DNA of 64,000 nucleotides. It comes from Pelodera strongyloides (taxonomy: Eukaryota > Nematoda > Chromadorea > Rhabditida > Rhabditidae). The position numbers and the translations under genes were made by a program. The notes under the pieces were generated by a model that worked only from the letters and a program-made list of their open reading frames with translations, ran no database searches and had not been told where the DNA came from. The number at the start of each line of letters is the position of its first letter. The stretch's first letter is position 1. Of this stretch, positions 11,120 through 22,199 are shown one piece after another. The DNA lies in the NCBI GenBank assembly GCA_036852015.1, contig JAANDG010000085.1:186001-250000 (forward strand), given 5' to 3'.

Positions 11120-11240
11120 GATCTCTAGCATAGTATTTTCTCCCAAACCTCTTGTTCAGCACACTCTCTAGCCTCTCATTCGTCTGAATCTCCAAACCAA
11201 CAATGGTGTTGACCAGCTGTACATATGTAGACGTCGTCAT
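11067..11240 (-). CDS. Hypothetical short ORF, 57 codons
   Basis: The first 42 codons (MTTSTYVQLVNTIVGLEIQT and onward) lie in sequence unique to this window and look protein-like, with few low-complexity residues. The last 15 codons run into histone spacer, so it spans a breakpoint. It may be a truncated exon of a gene whose remainder was lost, or chance. I recognise no family. Confidence 0.22.
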   Translation of the reverse strand: MTTSTYVQLVNTIVGLEIQTNERLESVLNKRFGRKYYARDLQSVVVCGVVYTFWRDF

Positions 11241-11547
11241 TCTCTCGCGTCGACACGAACACTAAACCCATCGTAACTTCGTTTGTGTACCTCCTTGACT
11301 CTCTCTCATATTTGTCTGACTGTACTACATACACTGCGTCACTCCAAAATGTGCACTCTTTCCAGCCAGATTATCATCTTACAACAGCTGCGTTTCTCTC
11401 CGGTAAGTCGTGCGGTAGAAGTCGAAGTGACGTCAGGTAACGTTTGCAGGTCAAATATTTTCCAAATATTTTCCATCTGTTGGAAGATGGATTAATTACA
11501 TGTGAGCTTTCAGCTACTCCGCAGAGAATACCCCTTGTGAGTACATA

Positions 11548-11745
11548 GGTGAAAAAAGGCCCGAGGGCAGGCATTTTCGTCATTTTGTCCCGGAGCGGTC
11601 CCTTCAAATGGAGGGGGCCGGTGAAGGGGATGTGAAGGGCCGTAAAAAGCGAAAATTCTGCAAAACCCTGGGGCGGTCCCTTTTGCACTAAACGCGCATT
11701 TTCGGTGCATTTTCAGTTGTGGGTTCAAATTTTTTGCAACTTTTC
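11548..11745. repeat. Fragment related to the 15,692-16,249 TIR element
   Basis: Blocks in the same order as the 15,692 element include GGTGAAAAAAGGCCCG, AGGGGGCCGG, ACCCTGGGGCGGTCCC and GCGCATTTTCGG. It has diverged a good deal, I cannot fix its ends, and the tRNA-like part is absent. Confidence 0.45.
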
Positions 11746-13250
11746 GTCGAAAGTGAAATTATCAGGTTTCATACCTCTGAGTTCATAAGTAACTACTTAC
11801 TGAGATACCAACTTTTGGAGTAAGATTGCAATAAGGAAGTAAGAAAGTTTTTAGCGGAATGTATTGAATAAATTCACAGTTACAAGTAGTTGACCTAAAG
11901 TATTGATTCTCAAAGTTAAGATATGAGAAATCTAGACGCATAGACAGAGGCATTATTGTAAAACTAGCGGTATTAACTATTCACATAATCCTAACTTGTT
12001 AGAAAACAACAACAATTTTTGGACTATGATAGCCTACATAACTTATTAGCATAAAAGTGTAACCTGCATATCATTCTAAGAACAATGCTTCAGATTTAGA
12101 AAGTTCAACAGTGACTCACAAAACTCGTTGGTCTAGCTCAAGAAAATGGACATCTCGTGGACAAAATTATCACTCTTGAAGGCAACGTATTTGGAATATT
12201 TCGATACGAACATGTTTGTGTACGACTATCGGAGAAAGCAACTATATGTTCATACAACGATGAGTTCCATTTTTTCTCAGATGAAAGGCTACATTTCGTA
12301 TTTTCACTTTTTAAAACATAACAAAGTTCTTAGTGTGCTGTTCTAATCATTGACATCGTTCGTTATTATAATCATTATGCATATGAACCTGATCATTTAG
12401 AAAGTTCAGAATTTCAAGATAAGATAGATAAACCTCGTTGGGAGCCTGTGCTGTCGCACACATTTCAATCTACTGGATATGAAAATAGTTGTGAGTTGAC
12501 TGAAAAATCGAAATTGAACATTATGCAAATGTACACTTTTCCTAGGATAATGAATGGATAATAATATGTTACGACTACAAATACCAGTTTCTGAAATAGA
12601 TAAAGAAGTACGTAGTACCAAGTTTCTTACTTTAGGCTTGTAACAATTACTTTCGTCTTGGGAGTGTTGCGACTATCGTTGCAACTGTAACGTATCGGCT
12701 GAATTATATGCATGTCTATAGTTGAAGATAGATGATCAATTGATTCACTAATTAGCTAATTAGCATGTGTTTCTAATAGATATAAACTCTAGGTTACAGC
12801 AGAGAGTTGTGGCTACACTTGGGGAGAGGCCTTCGGGCTGAACTCTATGGCGTTCCATCACGGCTCGGTACCGGTTAATACCCTAAGGTTGGCAACGTTA
12901 TCCCTAAACTGCCCACGGTCTGACAGAGCCGTTAAGTCTGATCACGGGTTTGTAGAACCGTCCAAAACTACTATTTCCCCTTCGATCCGTAGTGGTCGTT
13001 GGACATCGTGGACGTAAGTGGTGGTGTTCGCCAGTGTCGCAGAGTGGATGGATTCCCCCGGCATCGAAAGAGATTCAGCAGAGAGCCTGGGGCCCCTGAA
13101 TGCTCCTTGGATCATGCACTCAAACCCTGTCGTTGTCCTATGTGTATTGTCCGTTGTCCTTTTGTGTATAATAAATACTTCGGGCAAAGTTGTGTAGTCA
13201 TCGTGCAGACTCTACGAGTTTGTTTAAATAGAGCTTAACTTCAAAAAGGG
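11746..13250. other. Unassigned sequence
   Basis: Positions 11,746-12,780 are AT-rich with no gene or repeat I can name. Positions 12,790-13,230 are more GC-rich and include GGGGAGAGGCCTTCGGGC and CCTAAGGTTGGCAACGTTA. That block looks like part of a dispersed element, but there is no second copy in the window and I cannot classify it. Confidence 0.4.
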
Positions 13251-13867
13251 CCTACATATTCCCTTTAAAGCTAAAAGAGGTTTGCTGGGTACAAAATTGT
13301 TGATTTTCTTCAAATTGTTGGTGCTAATGCGAATTAATGGGGCTCCTGGGACTAATTTCTTTCTATTTATATGTAGATACATTTATTTTCATTCCCTCAC
13401 TCTGGGCCGATAATTAAAGCATGTTGTGTGCTATATATGGTACACTTGGCACTCGTCCATAACCATAACCTACCCTCTGTATCTGTGCCCTCTCTTTGTA
13501 TCTCCTTTGACCTGACCCTTATCTGTACAGGTGGGGAGATTGGAATGTTTTTTAAAATTGGAGCATACAAGGGAAGTACTACACATGCTATTTGGAAAGA
13601 AAAGTAAGAAAGTGTGTTAGGACATGTTGGCATCTATTCTGCATGTTATGTGTATGGGGTGGGGTCGTCAAGAAATTGTGCAGATAATAAACAATTTACG
13701 GAAAATTTCATAATTCATAAATGGATGGTTAAAGGTAAAATAGAGGAAAACTACATGATAAAACTATTATCATTGTGACTTAGAGGGAAAACATACGTAT
13801 TTTACCATGTTTCAGAGAGAAATGCTGTTGTCTTTAATGCATTTTGCTATAAATATTCTAAAAGTAC

Positions 13868-13868
<1 letters not shown>

Positions 13869-13900
<32 letters not shown>
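13869..13900. repeat. (ATT)n microsatellite
   Basis: About ten uninterrupted ATT trinucleotides. Confidence 0.95.
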
Positions 13901-14029
13901 GTTTGTAAATGGCAGTTGAAACACGTTTTTTGCTACAGTTCAATTTTTTAATAGTTTCCAGGGTACAAAATTGTTGTTTTCATCAAATTGTTGGTGCTGC
14001 TGCGAATGAATGAGCTCCTGGGACCTTGT

Positions 14030-14810
14030 GGAATGTGGAATGAAAAAAAACATTATGTAATGATGTATTTCAGTTGAAACTGATCAAAACCTTGTGGAAT
14101 GACGTATTTCAATTGAAACTGATCAAAACCTTGTGAAAACTGAAAAAAACCCTTGTGGAATGATGTATTTCTGTTGAAACTGAAAAAAACCTTGTGGAAT
14201 GATGTATTTCTGTTGAAACTGATAAAAACCTTGTGGAATGACGTATTTCAATTGAAACTGATCAAAACCTTATGAAAACTGATAAAAACCTTGTGGAATG
14301 ATGTATTTCTGTTGAAACTGATCAAAACCTTGTGGAATGACGTATTTCAGTTGAAACTGATCAAAAACCTTGTGGAATGACGTATTTCAATTGAAACTGA
14401 TCAAAACCTTGTGAAAACTGATAAAAACCTTGTGGAATGATGTATTTCAGTTGAAACTGATCAAAACCTTGTGAAAACTGATAAAAACCTTGTGGAATGA
14501 TGTATTTCTGTTGAAACTGATCAAAACCTTGTGGTATGACGTATTTCAGTTGAAACTGATCAAAATCTTGTGGAATGACGTATTTCAATTGAAACTGATC
14601 AAAACCTTGTGAAAACTGATAAAAACCTTGTGGAATGATGTATTTCTGTTGAAACTGATCAAAACCTTGTGGAATGATGTATTTCAGTTGAAACTGATCA
14701 AAACCTTGTGAAAACTGACAAAAACCTTGTGGAATGATGTATTTCAGTTGAAACTGATCAAAACCTTGTGAAAACTGATCAAAACCTTGTTGAATGATGT
14801 ATTTCATTCT
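14030..14810. repeat. Minisatellite, roughly 39-bp and 23-bp alternating units
   Basis: The long unit is AACCTTGTGGAATGATGTA followed by TTTCAGTTGAAACTGATCAA. The short unit is AACCTTGTGAAAACTGATAA with small changes. The two alternate irregularly about 20 times. A minus-strand reading frame stays open for 148 codons (KYIIPQGFDQFQ repeats). That follows from the repeat lacking stops in one frame and is not evidence for a gene. Confidence 0.93.
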
Positions 14811-14973
14811 TACCAGAGATCAGTATTCATATGTAGATACATTTATTTTCATTCCCTCACTCTGAACCGATAATTAAAGCTGTGCCGATAATTAAAGCGG
14901 AATGTGCTTCCACAATGTTTTGCATTCAATTTTTCAAATTTTCGCAGGTTCCCGGAATAAACGCTCTTATAGT

Positions 14974-15431
14974 GTACCAGCCGTTCGAAGAGCCCTACGG
15001 GCTCTTCTCCGACTGGAGGAATCGGCCTTGGGCCGATTGTTTCCATATTTAAAAAAAGGATTGCTACAATTTAAAAAGTTAACTCTCGTCTCTTTCTCCT
15101 CCCACACATTCACACGTCTCTGATTGTGGAAACGTATAATAATCAGTTTGGATCACCACTCGACTAATGCTACCATGCAAATTTGCTACTGAAGGTGCTG
15201 TATGTAGGGCAGAGGATTATCCTTGTGATAAGCTAGCATAGCTCAGTAGGTAGAGCGTTGGACTGTGAAGCGAGAGATTGTGTGCTGCTGTGGGTTCGAA
15301 TCCCGCCAGCGGCAAAGATTTTGTATGTTATCATTCGATTGTGAATAGAAAATTTTCTTTATGAAAGGATTTCGTTGCGTGCATACAAACAAAAGACCAA
15401 GTAAACTCTTCTCCTTTATATAATAAGATAT
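14974..15431 (+). mobile_element. tRNA-derived SINE, copy 2
   Basis: Same element as 8654-9092, from GTACCAGCCGTTCGAAG to ATAATAAGATA. It has the two head hairpins (one with a TTG in place of TTC in the loop) and a tRNA-like centre. Similarity between the copies stops at the same places on both sides, which supports these limits. Confidence 0.75.
15232..15314 (+). other. tRNA-like segment of SINE copy 2
   Basis: The D arm GCTCAGTAGGTAGAGC is perfect, followed by TTGGACTGTGAA (His-type GTG anticodon position) and a perfect T arm GTGGGTTCGAATCCCGC. The acceptor ends and the 3' side of the anticodon stem do not pair, so it is not a working tRNA. The parent was probably a tRNA with a GTG anticodon. 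Confidence 0.6.
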
Positions 15432-15691
15432 GCTAGAAGAAACCTTTCTTTAAAGTGTATATTTGAACCCGCTGTTGGTTTATGCATGTCTCGGATGGAG
15501 CACTACTTTGACTATATCAACTAAGTTATCAACCTGTTGCGGGAAATTCATACCTGATTGTTTTTACTATAAAAAACTAAACCGTCCATATTATATCACT
15601 CAATCTTACCAAAGATCAGTGTTTATATGTAGATACATTTATTTTCATTCCCTCACTCTGGGCCGATAATTAAAACAATTTGTGCTATCAT

Positions 15692-16249
15692 AGGTGACTC
15701 TAGGCCCGCAGGCATGCATTTAAGCAAATATGCCCTAGGGCGTGCCCTTCAATTCTAGAAGGCCGGGATAAGGCCACAAACGGGGAAAATGTCGGTCCGA
15801 ACCTGGGGCGTGCCCTTTACATGGCACTTTGCCGCAGCCTTGCATTTTATAAAGCGCGCGAAAATTGGGATTTAAATTTTTGTGTAGCAGCAGCCGTAAT
15901 ATTTCGCAACCAGCAGACACGACCATACGCGGTATGGCCGAGTGGTCTAAGGCGCTAGTTTGGAGTGCGTGTTTAGCTAATGTCGCAAGTTCGATTCCTG
16001 TCCGGTGCATTTGTCTTGCAAAGTTCTAGGTACTTGTATGTTGTGTTTCCGGGTGTAAGTTCGTGGTGGGTTAGCTAAAACGGCGTATATTCCTTTTCTT
16101 CCCGGTTGAAAATGGCCTGTTTGTGGCCCTTTATTAAGCCCTCTAAAACTCACAAAAGCCCCAGGGCGTACCCTGGGCACCCTCTAAGGCCGGTAACGGG
16201 CCAGCCCTGTTCCACTGAAAAGGGCGCGCCTTCGGGCCTAGAGTCACCT
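15692..16249. mobile_element. Short TIR element carrying a tRNA-Leu/Ser-like sequence
   Basis: The ends are perfect 17-bp inverted repeats, AGGTGACTCTAGGCCCG and its inverse. The 558-bp interior holds repeated GGGCGTGCCC-type blocks and, at about 15,929-16,010, a tRNA-like stretch with box A TGGCCGAGTGG and box B AGTTCGATTCC. The acceptor arms do not pair. I see no clear target duplication. It combines MITE-like ends with an internal Pol III promoter. Confidence 0.7.
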
Positions 16250-16779
16250 GAGATATGTGGTACTCTTGGCACTCGTCCATAACCTACCCTCTGTATCTAC
16301 CCTCTCTTTGTATCTCCTTTGACCTGACCCTTATCTGGTGCACAGTGTGGGTATTAGGTGTGCTATTGGGAGGGTGACATTTTGATTTCGGCGGGAAATA
16401 TGGGAAATTTCATCGTTTAAATTTGGAGAATACGAGGGAAGTACACAAGAGTGCTATTTGGAAAGAAAAGTAAGGAAACTGTGATAGGGCATGTCGGTTT
16501 CTATATTGTGTGCACCGGGTCGTGAAGAAATTGTGCGGATAGTAAACAATTCACGGAAATCTTCATAAATGAATGGATAAATGTGAAATTGGCAGTTAAA
16601 CTACTTTCAGTGTGAATTACAGATGAAAATCCACGTCGTTTACAGCATATTTACTTCTTTAGTACATTTTGGTAAGAATATGCTCAAATTACCATTATAT
16701 TGTTATAATTAGGTTTGTAAATGTCCATTTTACCTTTGTTCCCCCAAAGTGTAAAATCACCCTAAAATTCTCCACACCC

Positions 16780-16880
16780 CGCGTCTGCACTGTCCGAGCA
16801 GACATTCTAATTCGGAAATTAGCGTGTCACACGGTTTTCGGGTATAAAAGGAGCGGCGGAGCTCACTCTCGGGTTTCGAA
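16780..16880 (+). promoter_or_regulatory. C-type TATA promoter module, inverted copy
   Basis: ATTCGGAAATTAGCGTGTCAC, TTTTCGGG, TATAAAAG (16,843-16,850), GGAGCTCACTCTC. It is followed by a hairpin GGGTTT-CG-AAAACCC and a T6 run about 60 nt after the TATA, the same spacing as in the B- and C-type copies even though the sequence between differs. Confidence 0.65.
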
Positions 16881-17182
16881 AACCCAGTGATTTGGGTGCA
16901 CTTTTTTGGAAAGAAATGTGAAAATGGGTTGTTTTGTATGGAAAATAGTTTAATTGTGTATATTTAGGTAAAGATATGCAATAAATGTGTTTCCGTTGAA
17001 TGACCGTCTATATATAGGACTGAAACATACTTTCAAGCTCGGAAAACCCTGAAATTAGGAGTATTTGCAATGAAAATATTGTTTTCGATAGAAATGCATA
17101 CAAATGTGTTTCCTAAGGAAATACACTAGTATTAATATAAGTCTCTAATGAGAAAAATCTCAGTAAACGTTCAAGTATATGT

Positions 17183-17198
17183 GGCCCTAAAGAGGGCC
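17183..17198 (-). terminator. Histone 3' stem-loop of the H2A fragment
   Basis: Intact GGCCCT-CTTT-AGGGCC on the minus strand with downstream ACTTGAACGTTT. Confidence 0.9.
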
Positions 17199-17231
17199 GT
17201 TGGGTTAAGGTTTTTACAAGCGAAGGAAAAT

Positions 17232-17351
17232 TTATTCCTTGTCGCCGGCAGTCTTCTTGGGCAGCAGGACAGCCTGGATGTTGGGCAGAACTCCTCCCTG
17301 GGCGATGGTGACTCCGGACAAGAGCTTGTTCAGCTCCTCGTCGTTACGGAC
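17232..17351 (-). pseudogene. H2A: Histone H2A 3' fragment
   Basis: It encodes only the last 38 or so residues of H2A ([12 protein letters not shown] to KKTAGDKE) and keeps the stem-loop. Upstream of the RND codons the sequence changes abruptly to an unrelated open frame (..[10 protein letters not shown]), with no splice acceptor at the junction. The rest of H2A is absent, so this is a rearranged scrap on the opposite strand from the other H2A genes. Confidence 0.9.
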
Positions 17352-17459
17352 GTGATGCCAAGAAATCCACGGCGTGGGGTCGCTCCTCGTCACTTTACAT
17401 TCAATTGTGAACTCTACCAGAGGAGGAACACGGAGCTCTTCTCCTTGTAGGATCATTAC

Positions 17460-18330
17460 CGTGGGACTGACTGCAAAACAAAGAAAATGAAAGGATACTA
17501 ATGTTACTAATATAGTTTACCGTGATATTTAAAAGAAGACAAATTCTTTCGACGCACATTACCGTGTCTCACATAGTACTGAACTTTTTCATTCAGAAAT
17601 TGTTCAAAGAATACTTCCTGAGTAAAGCTACACAAACACATATTTAAAGGGTCAGGCCCACCGATATTAACCTATATTTATTTAAATATTTAAATATTTA
17701 TTAACACATAAAATGTGTGCAGCAATTTGATGAAATGTTGACAAGCATCAATTGAATGGCCATGGTTTTAATTATCTTGAGCAAATTTTCCTACATTGTG
17801 TCCAGAATTCGCCAACTATTGAAAAGTAGAACACACCATTTTGGAGGAAAGTTCGAAAAGGCTCTGGCACTGTGGAGAGAAACGAAGTCCGCGTACGTCT
17901 GTAGTCGTCCATATTTTCAGATGTCTAAATGAAAAAGAAACATATAGTTCGTTATTTTGCTATAAGAAAGTTAATGCTATCGTGAAATTACATTTAAAAA
18001 AAATACGCCAGATCACTTTTTGAGCTTGCTGTTCAACCCACACACTTGGAAGTAAACTACTGAACGGTCACTCAGTGTTGCAAAGAAATTTTCATAAAAT
18101 CAAATAATGGTGCACACTAACCAAAACTATGCAGCAGCAGATGGGATTCCTCATTGGTGACAAACGGGATGGAATCTTACGTCGAGAAGATGCATCGAGG
18201 CCTCATCGTCCAATAACGAGCTCATACACGAAGTCACTGAAAACAAAGAACAGCAGAACAAGAACGGAACAGTACTAACTCACGCTCTCTATCCTACTTC
18301 GAGCTAAATCTCAAAACATAACAACTAAAT
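17460..18330. other. Unassigned AT-rich sequence
   Basis: A GGGTCAGGCCCACC motif at about 17,650 resembles the end of the MITE-like family seen near 45,918 and 50,220. Otherwise nothing is recognisable. Confidence 0.4.
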
Positions 18331-21118
18331 CAAACAATGCCCAAAACTCAAGCTGCGCCAATGCCAATTCCTCGAGAAGCAGCGGTTCAAGGGGTTGAAC
18401 AAGGGAGCACCCCAAGTCTCAACACATTTACAAGCTCAAATAAATACGACGTTCATGCACAAACAATGCCTAAAACTCAAGCTGCACCAATGCCAATTCC
18501 TCGAGAAGCAGCGGTTCAAGGGGTTGAACAAGGGAGCCACAAGCTCAAATAAATACGACGTTCATGCACAAACAATGTCTGAAACTCAAGCTGCACCAAT
18601 GCCAATTCCTCGAGAAGCAGCGGTTCAAGGGGTTGAACAAGGGATCACCCCAAGTCTCAACATTTTTACAAGCTCAAATAAATACGACGTTCATGCACAA
18701 ACAATGCCTAAAACTCAAGCTGCACCAATGCTAATTCCTCGAGAAGCAGCGGTTCAAGGGGTTGAACAAGGGAGCACCCCAAGTCTCAACATTTTTACAA
18801 GCTCAAATAAATACGACGTTCATGCACAACCAATGCCTAAAACTCAAGCTGCACCAATGCCAATTCCTCGAGAAGCAGCGGTTGAACAAGGGAGCACCCC
18901 ATGTCTCAACACATTTACAAGCTCAAATAAATACGACGTTCATGCACAAACAATGCCTAAAACTCAAGCTGCACCAATGCCAATTCCTCGAGAAGCAGCG
19001 GTTCAAGGGGTTGAACAAGGGAGCACCCCAAGTCTCAACATTTTAACAAGCTCAAATAAATACGACGTTCATGCACAAACAATGTCTAAAACTCAAGCTG
19101 CACCAATGCCAATTCCTCGAGAAGCAGCGGTTCAAGGGGTTGAACAAGGGAGCACCCCAAGTCTCAACATTTTTACAAGCTCAAATAAATACGACGTTTA
19201 TGCACAAACAATGCCTAAAACTCAAGCTGCGCCAATGCCAATTCCTCGAGAAGCAGCGGTTCAAGGGGTTGAACAAGGGAGCACCCCAAGTCTCAACACA
19301 TTTACAAGCTCAAATAAATACGACGTTCATGCACAAACAATGCCTAAAACTCAAGCTGCACCAATGCCAATTCCTCGAGAAGCAGCGGTTCAAGGGGTTG
19401 AACAAGGGAGCACCCCAAGTCTCAACATTTTTACAAGCTCAAATAAATACGACGTTCATGCACAAACAATCTCTAAAACTCAAGCTGCACCAATGCCAAT
19501 TCCTCGAGAAGCAGCGGTTCAAGGGGTTGAACAAGGGAGCACCCCAAGTCTCAAAATTTTTACAAGCTCAAATAAATACGACGTTCATGCACAAACAATG
19601 CCTAAAACTCAAGCTGCACCAATGCCAATTCCTCGAGAAGCAGCGGTTCAAGGGGTTGAACAAGGGAGCACCCCAAGTCTCAACACATTTACAAGCTCAA
19701 ATAAATACGACGTTCATGCACAAACAATGCCTAAAACTCAAGCTGCGCCAATGCCAATTCCTCGAGAAGCAGCGGTTCAAGGGGTTGAAAAGGGAGCACC
19801 CCAAGTCTCAACATTTTTACAAGCTCAAATAAATACGACGTTCATGCACAAACAATGCCTAAAACTCAAGCTGCACCAATGCCAATTCCTCGAGAAGCAG
19901 CGGTTCAAGGGGTTGAACAAGGGAGCACCCCAAGTCTCAACACATTTACAAGCTCAAATAAATACGACGTTCATGCACAAACAATGCCTAAAACTCAAGC
20001 TGCGCCAATGCCAATTCCTCGAGAAGCAGCGGTTCAAGGGGTTGAAAAGGGAGCACCCCAAGTCTCAACATTTTTACAAGCTCAAATAAATACGACGTTC
20101 ATGCACAAACAATGTCTAAAACTCAAGCTGCACCAATGCCAATTCCTCGAGAAGCAGCGGTTCAAGGGGTTGAACAAGGGAGCACCCCAAGTCTCAACAT
20201 TTTTACAAGCTCAAATAAATACGACGTTCATGCACAAACAATGCCTAAAACTCAAGCTGCGCCAATGCCAATTCCTCGAGAAGCAGCGGTTCAAGGGGTT
20301 GAAAAGGGAGCACCCCAAGTCTCAACATTTTTACAAGCTCAAATAAATACGACGTTCATGCACAAACAATGTCTAAAACTCAAGCTGCACCAATGCCAAT
20401 TCCTCGAGAAGCAGCGGTTCAAGGGGTTGAACAAGGGAGCACCCCAAGTCTCAACATTTTTACAAGCTCAAATAAATACGACGTTCATGCACAAACAATG
20501 CCTAAAACTCAAGCTGCACCAATGCCAATTCCTCGAGAAGCAGCGGTTCAAGGGGTTGAACAAGGGAGCACCCCAAGTCTCAACATTTTTACAAGCTCAA
20601 ATAAATACGACGTTCATGCACAAACAATGCCTAAAACTCAAGCTGCACCAATGCCAATTCCTCGAGAAGCAGCGGTTCAAGGGGTTGAACAAGGGAGCAC
20701 CCCAAGTCTCAACACATTTACAAGCTCAAATAAATACGACGTTCATGCACAAACAATGCCTAAAACTCAAGCTGCACCAATGCCAATTCCTCGAGAAGTA
20801 GCGGTTCAAGGGGTTGAACAAGGGAGCACCCCCAGTCTCAATATTTTTACAAGCTCAAATAAATACGACGTTCATGCACAAACAATTTCTAAAACTCAAG
20901 CTGCACCAATGCCAATTCCTCGAGAAGCAGCGGTTCAAGGGGTTGAACAAGGGAGCACCCCAAGTCTCAACATTTTTACAAGCTCAAATAAATACGACGT
21001 TCATGCACAAACAATGCCTAAAACTCAAGCTGCACCAATGCCAATTCCTCGAGAAGCAGCGGTTCAAGGGGTTGAACAAGGGAGCACCCCAAGTCTCAAT
21101 ACTTTTACAAGCTCAATA
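18331..21118 (+). repeat. 129-bp tandem repeat array, about 21-22 units
   Basis: The unit runs from CAAACAATGCCTAAAACTCA through CCTCGAGAAGCAGCGG to AATACGACGTTCATGCA. Units are over 95% alike, with a few shortened ones near 18,534 and 18,883. Because 129 is divisible by three, two frames stay open: one reads MPKTQAAPMPIPREAAVQGV.., the other MHKQCLKLKLHQCQFLEKQ... One frame is open for 564 codons only because several single-base deletions (GTTGAAAAGGG for GTTGAACAAGGG) switch between the two. That argues for a satellite rather than a conserved protein. A TATAAAAA lies just after the array at 21,128-21,135. Confidence 0.92.
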
Positions 21119-21654
21119 TAAAAATGGTATAAAAACATTCACCGATTCTCCTTCGAGCTCCTCGTTTTGTGTAGGAGCCTCAGTTGAACGGAACGTAACA
21201 TGACAACGGTTCAGTTCAATTCAGTTCATCTGTGTTGAAGACAGGTCGATCGAGCGGTTTCTGAAGAAGAAATAGTAAAATTTGAGAATAAAAAAAGTGA
21301 ATTCATTTCGTCGGTCTTAATACTTGTGCTTATATTATAGCATTGTCACACAAAAATAATCAGGTATGTTGAATGGAATAAGACCGCACACCTAGGCCTT
21401 ACTCTGAATGGAAGAGGGTTCTTTCGCGCACCATTGGCGTACCATTGGCTCACCAATAGCTCGCACGTCCATTAAGTTAAATTTCCAACAGTAAACATAT
21501 CAAACTCATCACAAAATTCTCACCAGGCTAGTGCGCGGCTTCGACGCCTTTGAGTTGTTGACAATAGTGGAGATACAGACTTCCATTGATCTTATTTGCC
21601 GCAATTACCTGAAAAAAACTTATATTTATTGCGATAGACGATATACTCCGTTAA

Positions 21655-21880
21655 TGAATCCCGAGGATTTTCCGAGAAACTTTGCGTTTCCGAGGATTTT
21701 CCGCGGATTCTCCGAGTATTCTCCGAGAAGATTCTCGGAAAAAGCTCGGAAACTTTGAGGTTCTCGGGCCGACGGAGCTCGGAAAACAGGCGGGCCGAGC
21801 TCGGGGGCCGTCCGGCCGTCTGATTTTCCGAGCATTTCCTGACAAACTTTCGTTTTCCGAGCTTTTTCCGACTAAAAACC
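21655..21880. repeat. Interspersed TTTTCCGAG / CTCGGAAA repeats
   Basis: Many direct and inverted copies of TTTCCGAG-type words lie within 225 bp and can fold into hairpins (for example GATTCTCGGAAAAAGCTCGG). The origin is unknown. Confidence 0.6.
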
Positions 21881-21923
21881 GAGTAGGAAACTAGCGACAT
21901 CTAAAGACAAAATAATCAAGAAG

Positions 21924-21935
21924 AGCGAGAGAGAG

Positions 21936-22012
<77 letters not shown>

Positions 22013-22196
22013 GAGAGAGAGAGATAGAGAGGGGAGAGAGACGAGAGAGGGAGGAGAGAGAGGGGAGAGGGAGGGAGAGAGGATAGAGAAGTAGAGAGAG
22101 AGGACAGAGGGAGAGGTAGAGAGGGAGAGGTAGAGAGGGGGAGAGAGGGAGAGGTAGAGAGGGAGAGGTAGAGAGGGAGAGGTAGCGAGGGAGGCA
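21924..22196. repeat. (GA)n-rich microsatellite
   Basis: About 270 bp of GA repeats become GGGAGAGGTAGAGA-type repeats towards the right end. Serine/leucine-rich frames on the minus strand are artefacts of it. Confidence 0.97.
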
Positions 22197-22199
22197 TTT

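Larger units (their letters stand above)
13257..15672. repeat. Mosaic of duplicated short segments and inverted spacer scraps
   Basis: A segment of about 50 bp (TAGATACATTTATTTTCATT and on to GGCCGATAATTAAA) occurs near 13,372, 14,830 and 15,628. GGTACAAAATTGTTG segments occur near 13,288 and 13,963. Positions 13,437-13,540 are a diverged inverse of the H2A-H4 spacer (compare 37,080-37,190). Repeated rearrangement around the minisatellite and the SINE would explain the pattern. Confidence 0.6.
16256..17231 (+). other. Inverted H2A-H4 spacer block
   Basis: It is the reverse orientation of the C-type spacer: diverged spacer from 16,256, a C-type TATA module on the plus strand, then an H2A stem-loop and H2A 3' end on the minus strand. 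It is older than the main units, judging by its divergence. Confidence 0.75.

Noticed and set aside
12790..13230. Ribosomal RNA fragment
   Set aside because: The GC-rich look is suggestive, but no conserved 18S, 28S or 5S segment is recognisable.
14361..14807. 148-codon ORF rich in QGFDQFQ
   Set aside because: Produced by the minisatellite.
18395..20089. 564-codon repeat protein
   Set aside because: The frame is kept open by repeat periodicity and switches between two phases through single-base deletions. No signal peptide or domain is seen, so satellite is the better reading.
14030..21118. CRISPR-like array
   Set aside because: The repeats are contiguous without unique spacers, and the genome is eukaryotic.
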